NCBI RefSeq assembly: GCF_004329815.1
Contig: NZ_SJPE01000013.1
Span: 1 to 64,000, forward strand
Direction of reading: 5' to 3'
Length of the DNA: 64,000 nt
Source: Flavobacterium silvisoli
GTDB taxonomy: Bacteria > Bacteroidota > Bacteroidia > Flavobacteriales > Flavobacteriaceae
A program made the position numbers and the translations under genes. Under the pieces are notes generated by a model that worked only from the letters and a program-made list of their open reading frames with translations, was not told where the DNA came from and did not search any database. Position 1 is the first letter of the stretch. Each line of letters begins with the position of its first letter. This document shows positions 1-8,219 of this stretch, one piece after another.

Positions 1-67
1 AAGAACAAGATACCATAGCGAACACGATTGCTAAGGGCAACAATGCTCTAAACATTTTTGCTTTCAT
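1..67 (-). CDS. Putative lipoprotein, N-terminal fragment
   Basis: Only the first 22 codons lie in the window; the gene continues past the left edge. They read MKAKMFRALLPLAIVFAMVSCS: a charged start, a hydrophobic stretch and a Ser-Cys-Ser ending typical of Bacteroidetes lipoprotein signal peptides, with Cys21 as the likely lipidated residue. The product is therefore probably exported and membrane anchored. Nothing of the mature protein is visible, so no function can be given. Confidence 0.6.
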   Translation of the reverse strand, partial: MKAKMFRALLPLAIVFAMVSCS

Positions 68-290
68 AGTAGTAGGTTAAGTTTTTAATAAAGTAGATGT
101 GGGGCAAACACTTTATTTAATTAATAATGACAGAACGTATTGTTTGATTTGGTTGAGCAATACTACATATTTTATCGTTTAAAATACAAATAAAATCGAT
201 GAAATACACTTTTTATTTTATTATATAAGATAATTTCTTACTTATATATTGTTTTTCGATTGTTTTAATCGGATACCTGCAAAACTAAAA

Positions 291-308
291 AACCACTCCA
301 GAGAGTGG
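291..308 (-). terminator. Intrinsic terminator of the 93-residue hypothetical gene
   Basis: A stem AACCACTC/GAGTGGTT with loop CAGA is flanked by A-runs and T-runs on both sides. It lies just past the stop codon of the minus-strand gene ending at 317. The rest of 68-316 is AT-rich sequence in which I see no gene. Confidence 0.75.
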
Positions 309-316
309 TTTTTTTA

Positions 317-598
317 TCAGGCTGATTTATAAATCCGGTTTATCGGAATCGAATGTCCCTGTTTGAGTATGACCCGTTGATCAGTCACTGCCCAAACGGT
401 GGTTTCAACTACTTTCTTGGATTGATTGTCTTCAAAATAAATTTTAATTTTAGAATGTTCTAAATTTCCTAAAGCTAGGGCTCTGTTTAAATCAAAAAAA
501 CGCTGTTGAATTTCTTCACGTGATTCTAAAACATCAGAAGAGGGAAATGACAGAAGTTGTATTTTCTCCTTGTCAATAGTTTCGAAATTTGTTTTCAT
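317..598 (-). CDS. Conserved small hypothetical protein (93 aa)
   Basis: I do not recognise this protein. The start is placed at the ATG at 596-598 (MKTNFETIDKEK); the longer upstream frame is a hydrophobic AT-rich extension that runs into the promoter area of the divergent epimerase gene. The product has no signal peptide or membrane segment. Its C-terminal half looks like a compact beta-rich domain (VETTVWAVTDQRVILKQG). It is probably cytoplasmic. It is divergent from the aldose epimerase gene and ends at a hairpin terminator. Confidence 0.6.
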   Translation of the reverse strand: MKTNFETIDKEKIQLLSFPSSDVLESREEIQQRFFDLNRALALGNLEHSKIKIYFEDNQSKKVVETTVWAVTDQRVILKQGHSIPINRIYKSA

Positions 599-651
599 GT
601 CTGTAGATTTAAGTTGGTAATAGATTAATGGGCAGAATAAAATTAAAAAAA

Positions 652-659
652 TATATTTG
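652..659 (+). promoter_or_regulatory. -7 promoter box for the epimerase gene
   Basis: TATATTTG matches the Bacteroidetes TAnnTTTG consensus and ends 37 bases before the TTG start. No clear -33 element was seen. Confidence 0.5.
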
Positions 660-696
660 CGAAACAAATTATTCTGTTTAAAATTACAATTCAAAG

Positions 697-1551
697 TTGA
701 CTACAACCATCTCAAATTCAACACTAAAAGCAACAATTAATAACAAGGGAGCTGAACTCCAATCTTTGCAAAATATCAATTCAGAGCGAGAGTATATTTG
801 GGAAGGAAACCCTGATTATTGGGGGAAACACGCTCCTATTCTCTTTCCTATTGTCGGAACGCTGAAAAATAATTCATATACATACAATGGTAAAAAATAT
901 GAATTACCGCGACATGGGTTTGCCAGAGACAAAGATTTTAAGCTGATATTCGTAACAAGTGATAAAGTAGTGTTTAGTTTACAATTTGATGCAAATACAA
1001 AATTGATTTATCCATTTGATTTTGAATTGCAACTGACGTATGAGCTCATCAATTGTGAATTGCAAATTACATACAAAGTAATCAATCATAGTATTACGGT
1101 CATGCCCTACTCTATTGGCGGTCATCCTGCTTTTGCACTGAATCAATCCTTTGAAACTTACCATTTGCGGTTTGAATCAGACGAAAGATTGATGAGCTAT
1201 ACTTTGGAAAACAATCTATTATCTGAAAATGTGAAGGAGATTCAGCTTCAAGACCATCTTTTACCCCTTACGTATTCACTTTTTGAACAAGATGCCTTGA
1301 TTTTTAAAAAGTTACATTCTAAACAAATTCAAATTATTGAAAATAAAATACCAATTCTGAATTTTAAGTTTAACGATTTTCCTAATTTGGGAATTTGGAC
1401 TCCACCTCAAGCGCCCTTTATTTGTCTCGAACCATGGGCCGGTTATTCGGATGTGGTTACTTCTACCGGAATTATTACTGAAAAAGAAGGAATTCAATTA
1501 TTAGAGAGTAATTCTGAGAAAGAGTATCATTTTAGTATTGAAATTTTATAA
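697..1551 (+). CDS. Aldose 1-epimerase family protein (galactose mutarotase-like)
   Basis: A 284-residue protein of the aldose epimerase/LacX-like superfamily, which interconverts anomers of hexoses or hexose-6-phosphates. The family pattern is visible: an N-terminal 'GAELQSL' strand, 'ILFPIVGTL', the 'PRHGFARDKDF' segment carrying a conserved His and Arg, 'GGHPAF' with the second conserved His, and 'CLEPWAGYSD' with the catalytic-type Glu near the C-terminus. There is no signal peptide, so it is cytoplasmic. The start is TTG at 697, chosen because the aligned family N-terminus begins here and no ATG precedes it. The exact sugar substrate cannot be told. Confidence 0.88.
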   Translation: MTTTISNSTLKATINNKGAELQSLQNINSEREYIWEGNPDYWGKHAPILFPIVGTLKNNSYTYNGKKYELPRHGFARDKDFKLIFVTSDKVVFSLQFDANTKLIYPFDFELQLTYELINCELQITYKVINHSITVMPYSIGGHPAFALNQSFETYHLRFESDERLMSYTLENNLLSENVKEIQLQDHLLPLTYSLFEQDALIFKKLHSKQIQIIENKIPILNFKFNDFPNLGIWTPPQAPFICLEPWAGYSDVVTSTGIITEKEGIQLLESNSEKEYHFSIEIL

Positions 1552-1571
1552 ATTTAATCCAAAAGAATTCT

Positions 1572-2132
1572 ATGCTAATGATCAACTTCCATCCCTTTCA
1601 AAATTTAGAAACCGAACGATTATTGTTGCGTCGTCTGAACACAAACGATGTTGATGAAGTACTGGCAATGCGGGGAAATCCTGAGGTGATGAAATATATT
1701 CCTCGTCCGCTGGCCAAAACCAAAGAAGAGGCTTTGGAACACATTGCTATGATTGAAGAAAAAATAGAAAACAATACCGGAATCAATTGGGGAATTACCA
1801 TCAAAGGAAGCAATAAAATCATTGGGATTATTGGTCATTATCGTATCCAACCCGAAAATTACCGGGCAGAAATCGGCTATATATCTTTGCCTCAATATAA
1901 TGGCAAAGGGTATATCAGCGAAGCCATTAAAGCGGTTGTTGCATATGGTTTTAATCAAATGAATTTACATTCCATTGAAGCCGTTATTGATCCCGCCAAT
2001 GTCGCATCGGAAAGAGTTTTACAGAAAAACGGCTTTGTAAAAGAAGCTCATATTTTAGAAAATGAATACTGGGATGGTAAGTTTTGGGACACCGTAATCT
2101 ATTCTTTGCTGAAAAGAAATTTTAAAAAATGA
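1572..2132 (+). CDS. GNAT family N-acetyltransferase (RimJ/RimL type)
   Basis: A 186-residue acetyltransferase of the type that acetylates N-termini or small amines using acetyl-CoA. The opening 'LETERLLLRRL' is the typical RimJ-like beta1 strand. 'AEIGYISLPQYNGKGYISEAI' contains the acetyl-CoA pyrophosphate-binding turn (Q-x-x-G-x-G-like, here QYNGKG). 'SERVLQKNGFVKEA' is the usual C-terminal 'N..S..vlek.GF' motif. The start could be the ATG at 1572 or the one at 1578. It follows the epimerase by 20 bases in the same direction. The substrate is unknown. Confidence 0.88.
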   Translation: MLMINFHPFQNLETERLLLRRLNTNDVDEVLAMRGNPEVMKYIPRPLAKTKEEALEHIAMIEEKIENNTGINWGITIKGSNKIIGIIGHYRIQPENYRAEIGYISLPQYNGKGYISEAIKAVVAYGFNQMNLHSIEAVIDPANVASERVLQKNGFVKEAHILENEYWDGKFWDTVIYSLLKRNFKK

Positions 2133-2366
2133 TTACTGGTTTTTCAATTTAGGCAAGGTATCTATGTAGAGTTTTTCTACTTTTTTTCGGGCCCAATCTG
2201 TTTTTCTCAAAAAAGTCAGACTCGATTTTACCGAAGGATTTTCACGAAAACATCTGATTGTAATCAATTCACCCAAAGTATCAAAACCATAAAAGGCCAC
2301 AAGCTGCTCTAGCATATTTTGTAGAGTAATACCGTGTAGCGGGTTATTGGAGGTGTTGTTTTGCAT
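2133..2366 (-). CDS. VF530/DUF2132 family protein
   Basis: A 77-residue protein that closely fits the DUF2132 (VF530) family, small proteins thought to bind DNA. Landmarks are 'NNPLHGITL' at the N-terminus, '[23 protein letters not shown]' in the middle and '[11 protein letters not shown]' near the end. The ATG at 2364-2366 is the start matching the family length; an upstream in-frame extension runs through a terminator stem and is unlikely to be translated. Its stop abuts that of the convergent acetyltransferase gene. Confidence 0.85.
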   Translation of the reverse strand: MQNNTSNNPLHGITLQNMLEQLVAFYGFDTLGELITIRCFRENPSVKSSLTFLRKTDWARKKVEKLYIDTLPKLKNQ

Positions 2367-2386
2367 GTCGTAAAAGTAATAAAAAA

Positions 2387-2414
2387 AACCGCCAATCAAT
2401 CAAGAAAGGCGGTT
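2387..2414 (-). terminator. Intrinsic terminator of the outer-membrane protein gene
   Basis: The stem AACCGCC/GGCGGTT has a 14-base loop and is followed on the minus strand by eight T residues. It sits between the outer-membrane protein gene and the DUF2132 start. Confidence 0.75.
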
Positions 2415-2460
2415 CCTAGCGTCCGACCGAAATCAGACTACTAACCTATTAACTCATAAA

Positions 2461-3099
2461 TTAAAACACGAATTTGAACCCGAAAGATAATGGAGAGGTC
2501 AAGTTTGGTGCACTGCCTCCCAAAGCATCAATATAAGCTTGATCTGCAGAAGCTACATGAGCAATCGAAAAATTGTTAACTGTAGTTTTGTCTCCTCCAT
2601 CCGGTTTGATTGTTGTTGATGTAAAGTTGGCCAAGTCATACGAAAACTCTACCGAGAAATTTTTAGTTACGAAGAAATCGATACCGCCCGACATTGCCAA
2701 GCCATACTGATTTACTTTAGTGTTGGCTTCTTTTTCTTTACCTGAAATAATCGGTGCGGCCAATTGTCCGAAGAAATAGAAGTTACCGGCTATATTCCAG
2801 TATTTTCTAACCAACGGCTCTACTACTAGCAAGTTAGTATTAGCGGCAGTACCAGCGGCATTTTCTGATTTAATGTTAATCATGCCCACACCGGCTCCTA
2901 CCGTAACGGATGGAGTAACGAAATAACCGGCTAAAGGCAAAATGGTAGTATTGGTGCCTTTATTATCTCCTTGTTTTGTTTGTTGGTAACCAAATTGAGC
3001 GGTAGCCCACCATGCTCCTTTAAGACCTTGACCTTTTTCTTGTGCTTGAGCAGTTATACTTAATAATGCAATTCCTGCTACTACTAATAATTTTTTCAT
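2461..3099 (-). CDS. Outer membrane beta-barrel protein
   Basis: A 212-residue exported protein. The ATG at 3097-3099 gives a clear Sec signal peptide (MKKLLVVAGIALLSITAQAQ) with cleavage after about residue 20. The mature part alternates polar and hydrophobic residues, with glycine- and aromatic-rich strands such as 'WWATAQFGYQQT' and a C-terminal 'LSFGFKFVF' ending in Phe, the usual terminal strand of outer-membrane barrels. It resembles the OmpW/porin-like 8-strand barrels common in Flavobacteriaceae. The function is unknown. Confidence 0.82.
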   Translation of the reverse strand: MKKLLVVAGIALLSITAQAQEKGQGLKGAWWATAQFGYQQTKQGDNKGTNTTILPLAGYFVTPSVTVGAGVGMINIKSENAAGTAANTNLLVVEPLVRKYWNIAGNFYFFGQLAAPIISGKEKEANTKVNQYGLAMSGGIDFFVTKNFSVEFSYDLANFTSTTIKPDGGDKTTVNNFSIAHVASADQAYIDALGGSAPNLTSPLSFGFKFVF

Positions 3100-3126
3100 T
3101 TTGAATATTGGTTTTAAATTATACAC

Positions 3127-3134
3127 CAAAATTA
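3127..3134 (-). promoter_or_regulatory. -7 promoter box for the outer-membrane protein gene
   Basis: TAATTTTG on the minus strand fits TAnnTTTG, 27 bases upstream of the ATG at 3099. Confidence 0.45.
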
Positions 3135-3225
3135 GAATGAAGATTTTGCCGAAAAACTGATATAAATCATAGTTCACCTATTTTTTTTATTGCTAATTCC
3201 ATCCCAAATTGCAGCAATAATTTAT

Positions 3226-3233
3226 TACATTTG
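3226..3233 (+). promoter_or_regulatory. smpB: -7 promoter box for smpB
   Basis: TACATTTG ends only 7 bases before the smpB ATG, so the transcript should start at or within a few bases of the start codon (leaderless or nearly so). Confidence 0.5.
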
Positions 3234-3240
3234 CCATCCC

Positions 3241-3693
3241 ATGTTAAAAACTGTAAACATACTCAACAAGCGCGCTAAGTTCGATTATGAAATTATCGAA
3301 ACCTACACGGCGGGTATTGTCCTAACCGGTACAGAAATTAAGTCTATACGATTGGGAAAAGCCAATATTACCGAGGGATTTTGCGAGTTTCACAACCATG
3401 AATTGTTTGCCATCAATACTCAAATTGATGAATATTTATATGGTAATCAGTTCAATCACAAAGCAAAGAGTGAACGCAAGTTGTTGCTGAATAAAAGAGA
3501 GTTGAAAAAGTTGGAAAGAGCCATGGACACTAAAGGATTGACCATCATTCCGCTCAAGTTGTTTACTAACGAAAAAGGAATTGCCAAGTTAGATATAGCT
3601 CTCTGCCGCGGAAAGAAAACCTACGATAAACGAGAGAGTCTAAAAGAGCAAGACACCAAACGCGATTTAGACCGAATTAAAAAATCGTTTTAA
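3241..3693 (+). CDS. smpB: SsrA-binding protein SmpB
   Basis: The 150-residue partner of tmRNA in trans-translation, which rescues stalled ribosomes and tags incomplete proteins. Family marks are '[10 protein letters not shown]' near the N-terminus, '[13 protein letters not shown]' (the central OB-fold strand), '[19 protein letters not shown]', '[10 protein letters not shown]' and the basic C-terminal tail '[22 protein letters not shown]', which enters the ribosome channel. The start at 3241 gives the normal family length; an upstream in-frame extension would cross the promoter. No tmRNA gene is in this window. Its last bases overlap the stop of the convergent pcm gene. Confidence 0.97.
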   Translation: MLKTVNILNKRAKFDYEIIETYTAGIVLTGTEIKSIRLGKANITEGFCEFHNHELFAINTQIDEYLYGNQFNHKAKSERKLLLNKRELKKLERAMDTKGLTIIPLKLFTNEKGIAKLDIALCRGKKTYDKRESLKEQDTKRDLDRIKKSF

Positions 3694-4331
3694 TTTTTAT
3701 CCTGCAACAGTGGTACAAAACGGAAATCACCAAACTCGTGCTTTTCAAACTGTCTTTCATTTTTGCGAATCAACATGGTCATGACCTGCTCATTTTCGCC
3801 TACCGGAATTACCAGCCTTCCCCCTACTTTCAATTGAGCCATCAATGCTTCCGGGATAATTGGAGCCCCTGCGGTTACTATAATGCTGTCAAACGGCGCA
3901 AAATTAGGCAAGCCTTTGTAGCCATCTCCAAAAGATAAATGTTTGGGTCTAATGCCTAACTTCGGCAATAAAGTTGAAGTGATTTTGAATAATTCGTTTT
4001 GTCTTTCTACTGAATATACTTTGGCTCCCAGAGTCACCAAAACAGCAGTTTGATACCCCGAACCTGTACCAATTTCCAGAATCTTATCATCCTTTTTAAC
4101 CTGAAGTAATTCGGTTTGAAAAGCCACCGTATAGGGTTGTGAAATGGTTTGATTGGCAGCAATAGGAAATGCCTTATCCTGATAAGCAAAATCTTCAAAA
4201 CTGGAATTCAAAAACAAATGTCTCGGAATTTTACGAATGGCATCTAAAACATTTTTATCCGTAATTCCTTTTTCTTCCAATTGCTTAGCTAATTGATTTC
4301 GAAGTCCTTGATGTTTACTGGTATCTTTCAA
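3690..4331 (-). CDS. pcm: Protein-L-isoaspartate O-methyltransferase
   Basis: A 213-residue enzyme that methylates abnormal L-isoaspartyl residues with S-adenosylmethionine, starting their repair in aged proteins. Visible marks are '[18 protein letters not shown]', '[16 protein letters not shown]' (substrate-binding region), the SAM motif '[15 protein letters not shown]', 'GDGYKGLP' and '[11 protein letters not shown]'. The start is uncertain: no ATG is available. TTG at 4329-4331 ([13 protein letters not shown]) matches the usual N-terminus; another TTG at 4374-4376 would add 15 residues. Convergent with smpB, overlapping by four bases. Confidence 0.94.
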   Translation of the reverse strand: MKDTSKHQGLRNQLAKQLEEKGITDKNVLDAIRKIPRHLFLNSSFEDFAYQDKAFPIAANQTISQPYTVAFQTELLQVKKDDKILEIGTGSGYQTAVLVTLGAKVYSVERQNELFKITSTLLPKLGIRPKHLSFGDGYKGLPNFAPFDSIIVTAGAPIIPEALMAQLKVGGRLVIPVGENEQVMTMLIRKNERQFEKHEFGDFRFVPLLQDKN

Positions 4332-4405
4332 TTTGGGTTGGGATTTATTTGGTAAAAATAGAAAACAAATTATCAATTATCAATTCCCATTTATCAATTA
4401 ATTTC

Positions 4406-4413
4406 TATTTTTG
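4406..4413 (+). promoter_or_regulatory. -7 promoter box for the Gfo/Idh oxidoreductase gene
   Basis: TATTTTTG lies 15 bases before the ATG at 4429. It overlaps an in-frame TTG at 4411, which argues that the ATG is the real start. Confidence 0.5.
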
Positions 4414-4428
4414 GTAAAATTTTTTTTT

Positions 4429-5403
4429 ATGCTAAAAGTTGGCGTTTTAGGTGCCGGTCACCTCGGAAAAATACACTTGCGTTTATTACAACAATCTGAA
4501 AAATACGAACTCGTTGGTTTTTACGACGAAAATCATGAAAACGGTGCTAAAATTGAAGCCGAATTTGGATATAAACAATTTGATACGATTGCTAAGCTAA
4601 TCCACGCTGTTGATGTTATTGATATTGTTACTCCTACCCTCTCGCATTATAAATGTGCCAAAGTAGCCATCAAATCGGGCAAACATGTTTTTATAGAAAA
4701 ACCCATTTCCACCACTGTTGAAGAAGCCGAAGAAATTATTGCGTTGGCCAAAGAATACAACGTTAAAGGACAAGTAGGACATGTTGAACGCTTCAATCCG
4801 GCCTTTACGGCAGTAAAAGACATGATTGATAATCCGATGTTCATCGAAACGCATCGATTGGCAGAATTTAATCCTCGCGGAACAGATGTGCCGGTGGTTT
4901 TAGACTTAATGATTCACGATATCGACGCAATTTTGAGCGTGGTAAAATCCAAAATCAAATCGGTGCATGCCAGCGGTGTTTCAGTGTTGAGTCAGTCCCC
5001 CGATATTTCAAATGCCCGTATCGAATTCGAAAATGGCTGTGTAGCCAATATTACTTCGAGCCGAATTTCGATGAAGAATATGCGTAAATCGAGGTTCTTT
5101 CAGAAAGACGCTTATATTTCGGTAGATTATTTAGATAAAACCTGTGAGGTGGTTAAAATGAAAGATGCTCCCGAAGTTCCCGGTGATTTTGATATGATTT
5201 TACAAAATGCCGAAGGCAAACGCAAACAAATCTATTTTGCCAATCCCGAAGTGCATCAAAACAACGCCATTTTAGATGAATTGGAAACCTTTGCCGATGC
5301 CATTACCAACAACACCACACCTATAGTTACACTGGAAGACGGGACAGAAGCTCTTCGCGTAGCCTACATGATCATCGATTCAATGAAACAAAATACAAAC
5401 TAA
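4429..5403 (+). CDS. Gfo/Idh/MocA family NAD(P)-dependent oxidoreductase
   Basis: A 324-residue cytoplasmic dehydrogenase. The N-terminal Rossmann fold shows 'VGVLGAGHLGKIH' (GxGxxG-like turn at residues 8-13) and the signature 'HVFIEKPIS' with the family's conserved EKP. The C-terminal alpha/beta domain follows ('NARIEFENGCVANITSSR'). Members act on sugars, inositol or biliverdin-like substrates; the substrate here is unknown. It is the first gene of a same-direction run and is followed by the hydroxybutyryl-CoA dehydrogenase gene after 9 bases, so the two are probably cotranscribed. Confidence 0.88.
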   Translation: MLKVGVLGAGHLGKIHLRLLQQSEKYELVGFYDENHENGAKIEAEFGYKQFDTIAKLIHAVDVIDIVTPTLSHYKCAKVAIKSGKHVFIEKPISTTVEEAEEIIALAKEYNVKGQVGHVERFNPAFTAVKDMIDNPMFIETHRLAEFNPRGTDVPVVLDLMIHDIDAILSVVKSKIKSVHASGVSVLSQSPDISNARIEFENGCVANITSSRISMKNMRKSRFFQKDAYISVDYLDKTCEVVKMKDAPEVPGDFDMILQNAEGKRKQIYFANPEVHQNNAILDELETFADAITNNTTPIVTLEDGTEALRVAYMIIDSMKQNTN

Positions 5404-5412
5404 ACTAATACA

Positions 5413-6300
5413 ATGAAAACAATAGCTGTAATAGGCGCAGGAACAATGGGCAACGGAATTGCCCACACTTTTGCTCAAAGCGGTTTTACCGTAAAATTAA
5501 TTGATATTTCCGAAAAATCACTGGAAAAAGGCATGGCGACCATCGCTGCCAATTTAGACCGAATGGTAGCCAAAGGAAGTATTACAGAAGAAGATAAACA
5601 CAAAACCATAAGCAACATCATCACTTACACTGATGTAAAAGACGGTGTTGTGGGAGCCGATTTAGTGGTGGAAGCCGCTACAGAAAATGTAGGTTTGAAG
5701 TTAAACATCTTCAAACAACTGAGCGAGGTATGTGATCACAATGTGATTTTGGCGACTAATACCTCTTCAATTTCTATCACTCAGATTGCCGCTCAGGTGG
5801 TTCATCCGGAACGAGTAATCGGGATGCACTTCATGAACCCGGTGCCTATCATGAAATTGGTTGAAATCATTCGCGGGTACAACACTTCTGATGAAGTAAC
5901 AAAAATCATCATGGATTTATCGGTAAAATTAGGTAAAACTCCAACTGAAGTAAATGACTACCCTGGTTTTGTGGCCAACAGAATACTGATGCCAATGATT
6001 AACGAAAGCATCGAAACATTATATAACGGCGTGGCTGGTGTAAGCGAAATAGATACGGTGATGAAATTAGGAATGGCTCATCCAATGGGGCCATTACAAC
6101 TAGCCGATTTTATTGGGTTGGATGTTTGTCTTTCTATTTTGAACGTAATGTATGATGGATTTAAAAATCCGAAATATGCTCCCTGCCCGCTTTTAGTAAA
6201 CATGGTAATGGCCAGTAAATTAGGCGTTAAATCCGGTGAAGGATTTTACGATTACTCCGAATCAAAAAAGGCAGAGAAAGTAGCAAAACAATTTTCGTAA
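5413..6300 (+). CDS. 3-hydroxybutyryl-CoA dehydrogenase (3-hydroxyacyl-CoA dehydrogenase family)
   Basis: A 295-residue single-domain-pair enzyme oxidising L-3-hydroxybutyryl-CoA with NAD(P), used in fatty-acid or butanoate metabolism. The Rossmann turn 'VIGAGTMGNGIAHTF' is at residues 6-20. The catalytic set typical of the family is present: Ser118 in 'NTSSI', His139 in 'HFMNPVP' and Asn189 in 'GFVANR'. The C-terminal '3HCDH' helical domain contains 'MGPLQLADFIGLD'. Its length fits the stand-alone Hbd type, not the bifunctional FadB/FadJ type. It is probably in one transcript with the oxidoreductase upstream and the DUF1015 gene 15 bases downstream. Confidence 0.93.
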   Translation: MKTIAVIGAGTMGNGIAHTFAQSGFTVKLIDISEKSLEKGMATIAANLDRMVAKGSITEEDKHKTISNIITYTDVKDGVVGADLVVEAATENVGLKLNIFKQLSEVCDHNVILATNTSSISITQIAAQVVHPERVIGMHFMNPVPIMKLVEIIRGYNTSDEVTKIIMDLSVKLGKTPTEVNDYPGFVANRILMPMINESIETLYNGVAGVSEIDTVMKLGMAHPMGPLQLADFIGLDVCLSILNVMYDGFKNPKYAPCPLLVNMVMASKLGVKSGEGFYDYSESKKAEKVAKQFS

Positions 6301-6315
6301 TTATCAATTCAATAA

Positions 6316-7533
6316 ATGAGTAAAATAATTCCTTTCAAAGCGGTTCGCCCTACGCCCGATAAAGTTGCATTGGTCACTTGCAGAAATTATGACGATTACA
6401 GTTCGGCTGAGTTAGCGGCTTGGTTGAGTTTTAATCCGTATTCGTTTTTGCATGTCATCAATCCGGCTTATATGCATTCGCAAAAAATCACGTTGGACAA
6501 GCGTTTTAAAGGAGTAGCTCATAAATACCAGGACTTCAAAGAAGATGGTGTTTTTATGGAAGAAGACAAAGCAGTTTTCTTTCTCTATGAAATTCAGACT
6601 AAAGCGCAGTCGTTCACCGGTATTGTTGCCGGCACTTCTATTGAAGATTACAAGAATAATGTCATCAAAAAGCACGAAGACACACTGCAATATCGGGTAG
6701 AATATTTTAAAGATTACTTGCATCAAACCGGTTTCAATACTGAGCCGGTTTTAATTACTTATCCTGATAATCAAATCCTGAACGACTGGATAGATAAAAA
6801 GAAAAAAAGCCAACCTATTTACAACTATTCTACCACCAATAAAGAAAAACATCAACTTTGGAAAATTGATACCGATGATGAAATCAATTGGCTGACCAAA
6901 CAGTTTGAAAATATACCTGAGTTGTATATAGCCGATGGGCATCACCGTTCTGCTTCGGCCGAATTATTGTATGACGAAGACAAACATTTGGGCAACCAGA
7001 ATTTAAACTATTTCATGAGTTTTCTCATTGCTGAAAGCAATGTGAAAATCTACGAATACAATCGAATCATTCGGGATTTGAATGGCTTTTCTAAAGAAGA
7101 TTTTTTGACAAAATTGGCCGAAAACTTTATCATAAAAGATAAAGAACAGGAATTGTGGAAGCCACAAAGCAAGTTCGAATTCGGAATGTACTTGGATGGG
7201 AATTTTTATGCACTTTTTTACAAACAAGAAAACAAACAACCGTCAATTCTGGAAAACCTCGATGCGCAAATTTTGTATGATAAAGTTCTGCAACCTTTAT
7301 TAGGTATTGAAGATTTACGAAATGATGAGCGGATTGAGTACATCCCCGGAAAACAATCCATTCTGACGATTAAAGAACTAGTAGATGAAGGTGAGTTTGA
7401 AGTAGGCTTCATGCTCTACCCTTCCGATATATCTGAGATTAAAGCATTGGCCGACAATAATTTAATCATGCCACCCAAAAGCACTTATATTGAACCAAAG
7501 TTCAGAAGCGGACTAATGGTTTATGAATTATAA
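6316..7533 (+). CDS. DUF1015 domain-containing protein
   Basis: A 405-residue cytoplasmic protein covering the full DUF1015 domain. Recognisable segments are 'IIPFKAVRPTPDKVALVTC' at the N-terminus and 'LYIADGHHRSASAELL' in the centre, the family's most conserved motif with a His-His pair that could hold a catalytic or metal role. The biochemical function of this widespread family is not established to my knowledge. Similar proteins in other bacteria are sometimes near serine or amino-acid metabolism genes. Here it lies between hydroxybutyryl-CoA dehydrogenase and the YggS gene, with 11 bases to the latter. Confidence 0.88.
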   Translation: MSKIIPFKAVRPTPDKVALVTCRNYDDYSSAELAAWLSFNPYSFLHVINPAYMHSQKITLDKRFKGVAHKYQDFKEDGVFMEEDKAVFFLYEIQTKAQSFTGIVAGTSIEDYKNNVIKKHEDTLQYRVEYFKDYLHQTGFNTEPVLITYPDNQILNDWIDKKKKSQPIYNYSTTNKEKHQLWKIDTDDEINWLTKQFENIPELYIADGHHRSASAELLYDEDKHLGNQNLNYFMSFLIAESNVKIYEYNRIIRDLNGFSKEDFLTKLAENFIIKDKEQELWKPQSKFEFGMYLDGNFYALFYKQENKQPSILENLDAQILYDKVLQPLLGIEDLRNDERIEYIPGKQSILTIKELVDEGEFEVGFMLYPSDISEIKALADNNLIMPPKSTYIEPKFRSGLMVYEL

Positions 7534-7544
7534 TCAGAAAACAA

Positions 7545-8204
7545 ATGTCAATTAAAGACAATCTTCTCGAAATAAAATCTTCACTTCCCTCTCATGTAAC
7601 CTTGGTGGCTGTTTCCAAAACCAAGCCCGTTACTGATTTAATGGAAGCTTATCAAGCCGGTCAGCGCATTTTTGGGGAAAATAAGATTCAGGAAATGACC
7701 GAAAAATGGCAGCAAATGCCAAAGGATATCGAGTGGCATATGATTGGCCATGTACAATCCAATAAGGTGAAGTATATGGTTCCTTACGTGAAACTGATTC
7801 ACGGAGTTGACAGTTTGAAATTGCTGAAAGAAATCAATCGTCAGGCGGTTCGTTGGCGAAAAACGATCCATTGTTTGTTACAAATTCACATAGCCGAAGA
7901 AGAAACAAAATTTGGTTTGAACGAAAATGAACTGGAAGAATTACTGAATTCCGAAGAATTCAAAGCTATGGAAAAAATTAAAGTGATTGGATTGATGGGA
8001 ATGGCTACTTTCACTGATAATCAAGAACAAATAATAAGAGAATTTCAACATCTGAAATCGATTTTTGATAAATACAAAACGCTGAACAGTGTCAACTGCC
8101 AGCTGAATACTTTGTCTATGGGTATGAGCGGCGACTACCAATTGGCTATAGCATGTGGCAGTACTATGGTTCGCATAGGAAGTAGTATCTTTGGCAACAG
8201 ATAA
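7545..8204 (+). CDS. YggS family pyridoxal phosphate homeostasis protein
   Basis: A 219-residue PLP-binding protein of the YggS/PROSC family, which has no known catalytic activity and buffers pyridoxal phosphate and amino-acid pools. 'LVAVSKTKPV' holds the PLP lysine (Lys25). 'RIFGENKIQEM', 'WHMIGHVQSNK' and 'LIHGVDSLKLL' follow the family order, and 'LSMGMSGDYQLAIACGSTMVRIGSSIFG' forms the phosphate-binding C-terminal end. It consists of a single TIM-barrel domain of normal length. Confidence 0.95.
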   Translation: MSIKDNLLEIKSSLPSHVTLVAVSKTKPVTDLMEAYQAGQRIFGENKIQEMTEKWQQMPKDIEWHMIGHVQSNKVKYMVPYVKLIHGVDSLKLLKEINRQAVRWRKTIHCLLQIHIAEEETKFGLNENELEELLNSEEFKAMEKIKVIGLMGMATFTDNQEQIIREFQHLKSIFDKYKTLNSVNCQLNTLSMGMSGDYQLAIACGSTMVRIGSSIFGNR

Positions 8205-8219
8205 AATCCAACACATAAG

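Noticed and set aside
4370..4399. Three TTATCAATT copies before the Gfo/Idh gene, with another at 6301, considered as an operator array
   Set aside because: The 9-mers are AT-rich and overlap one another, and single copies occur elsewhere by chance. No symmetry or regular spacing supports a binding-site array.
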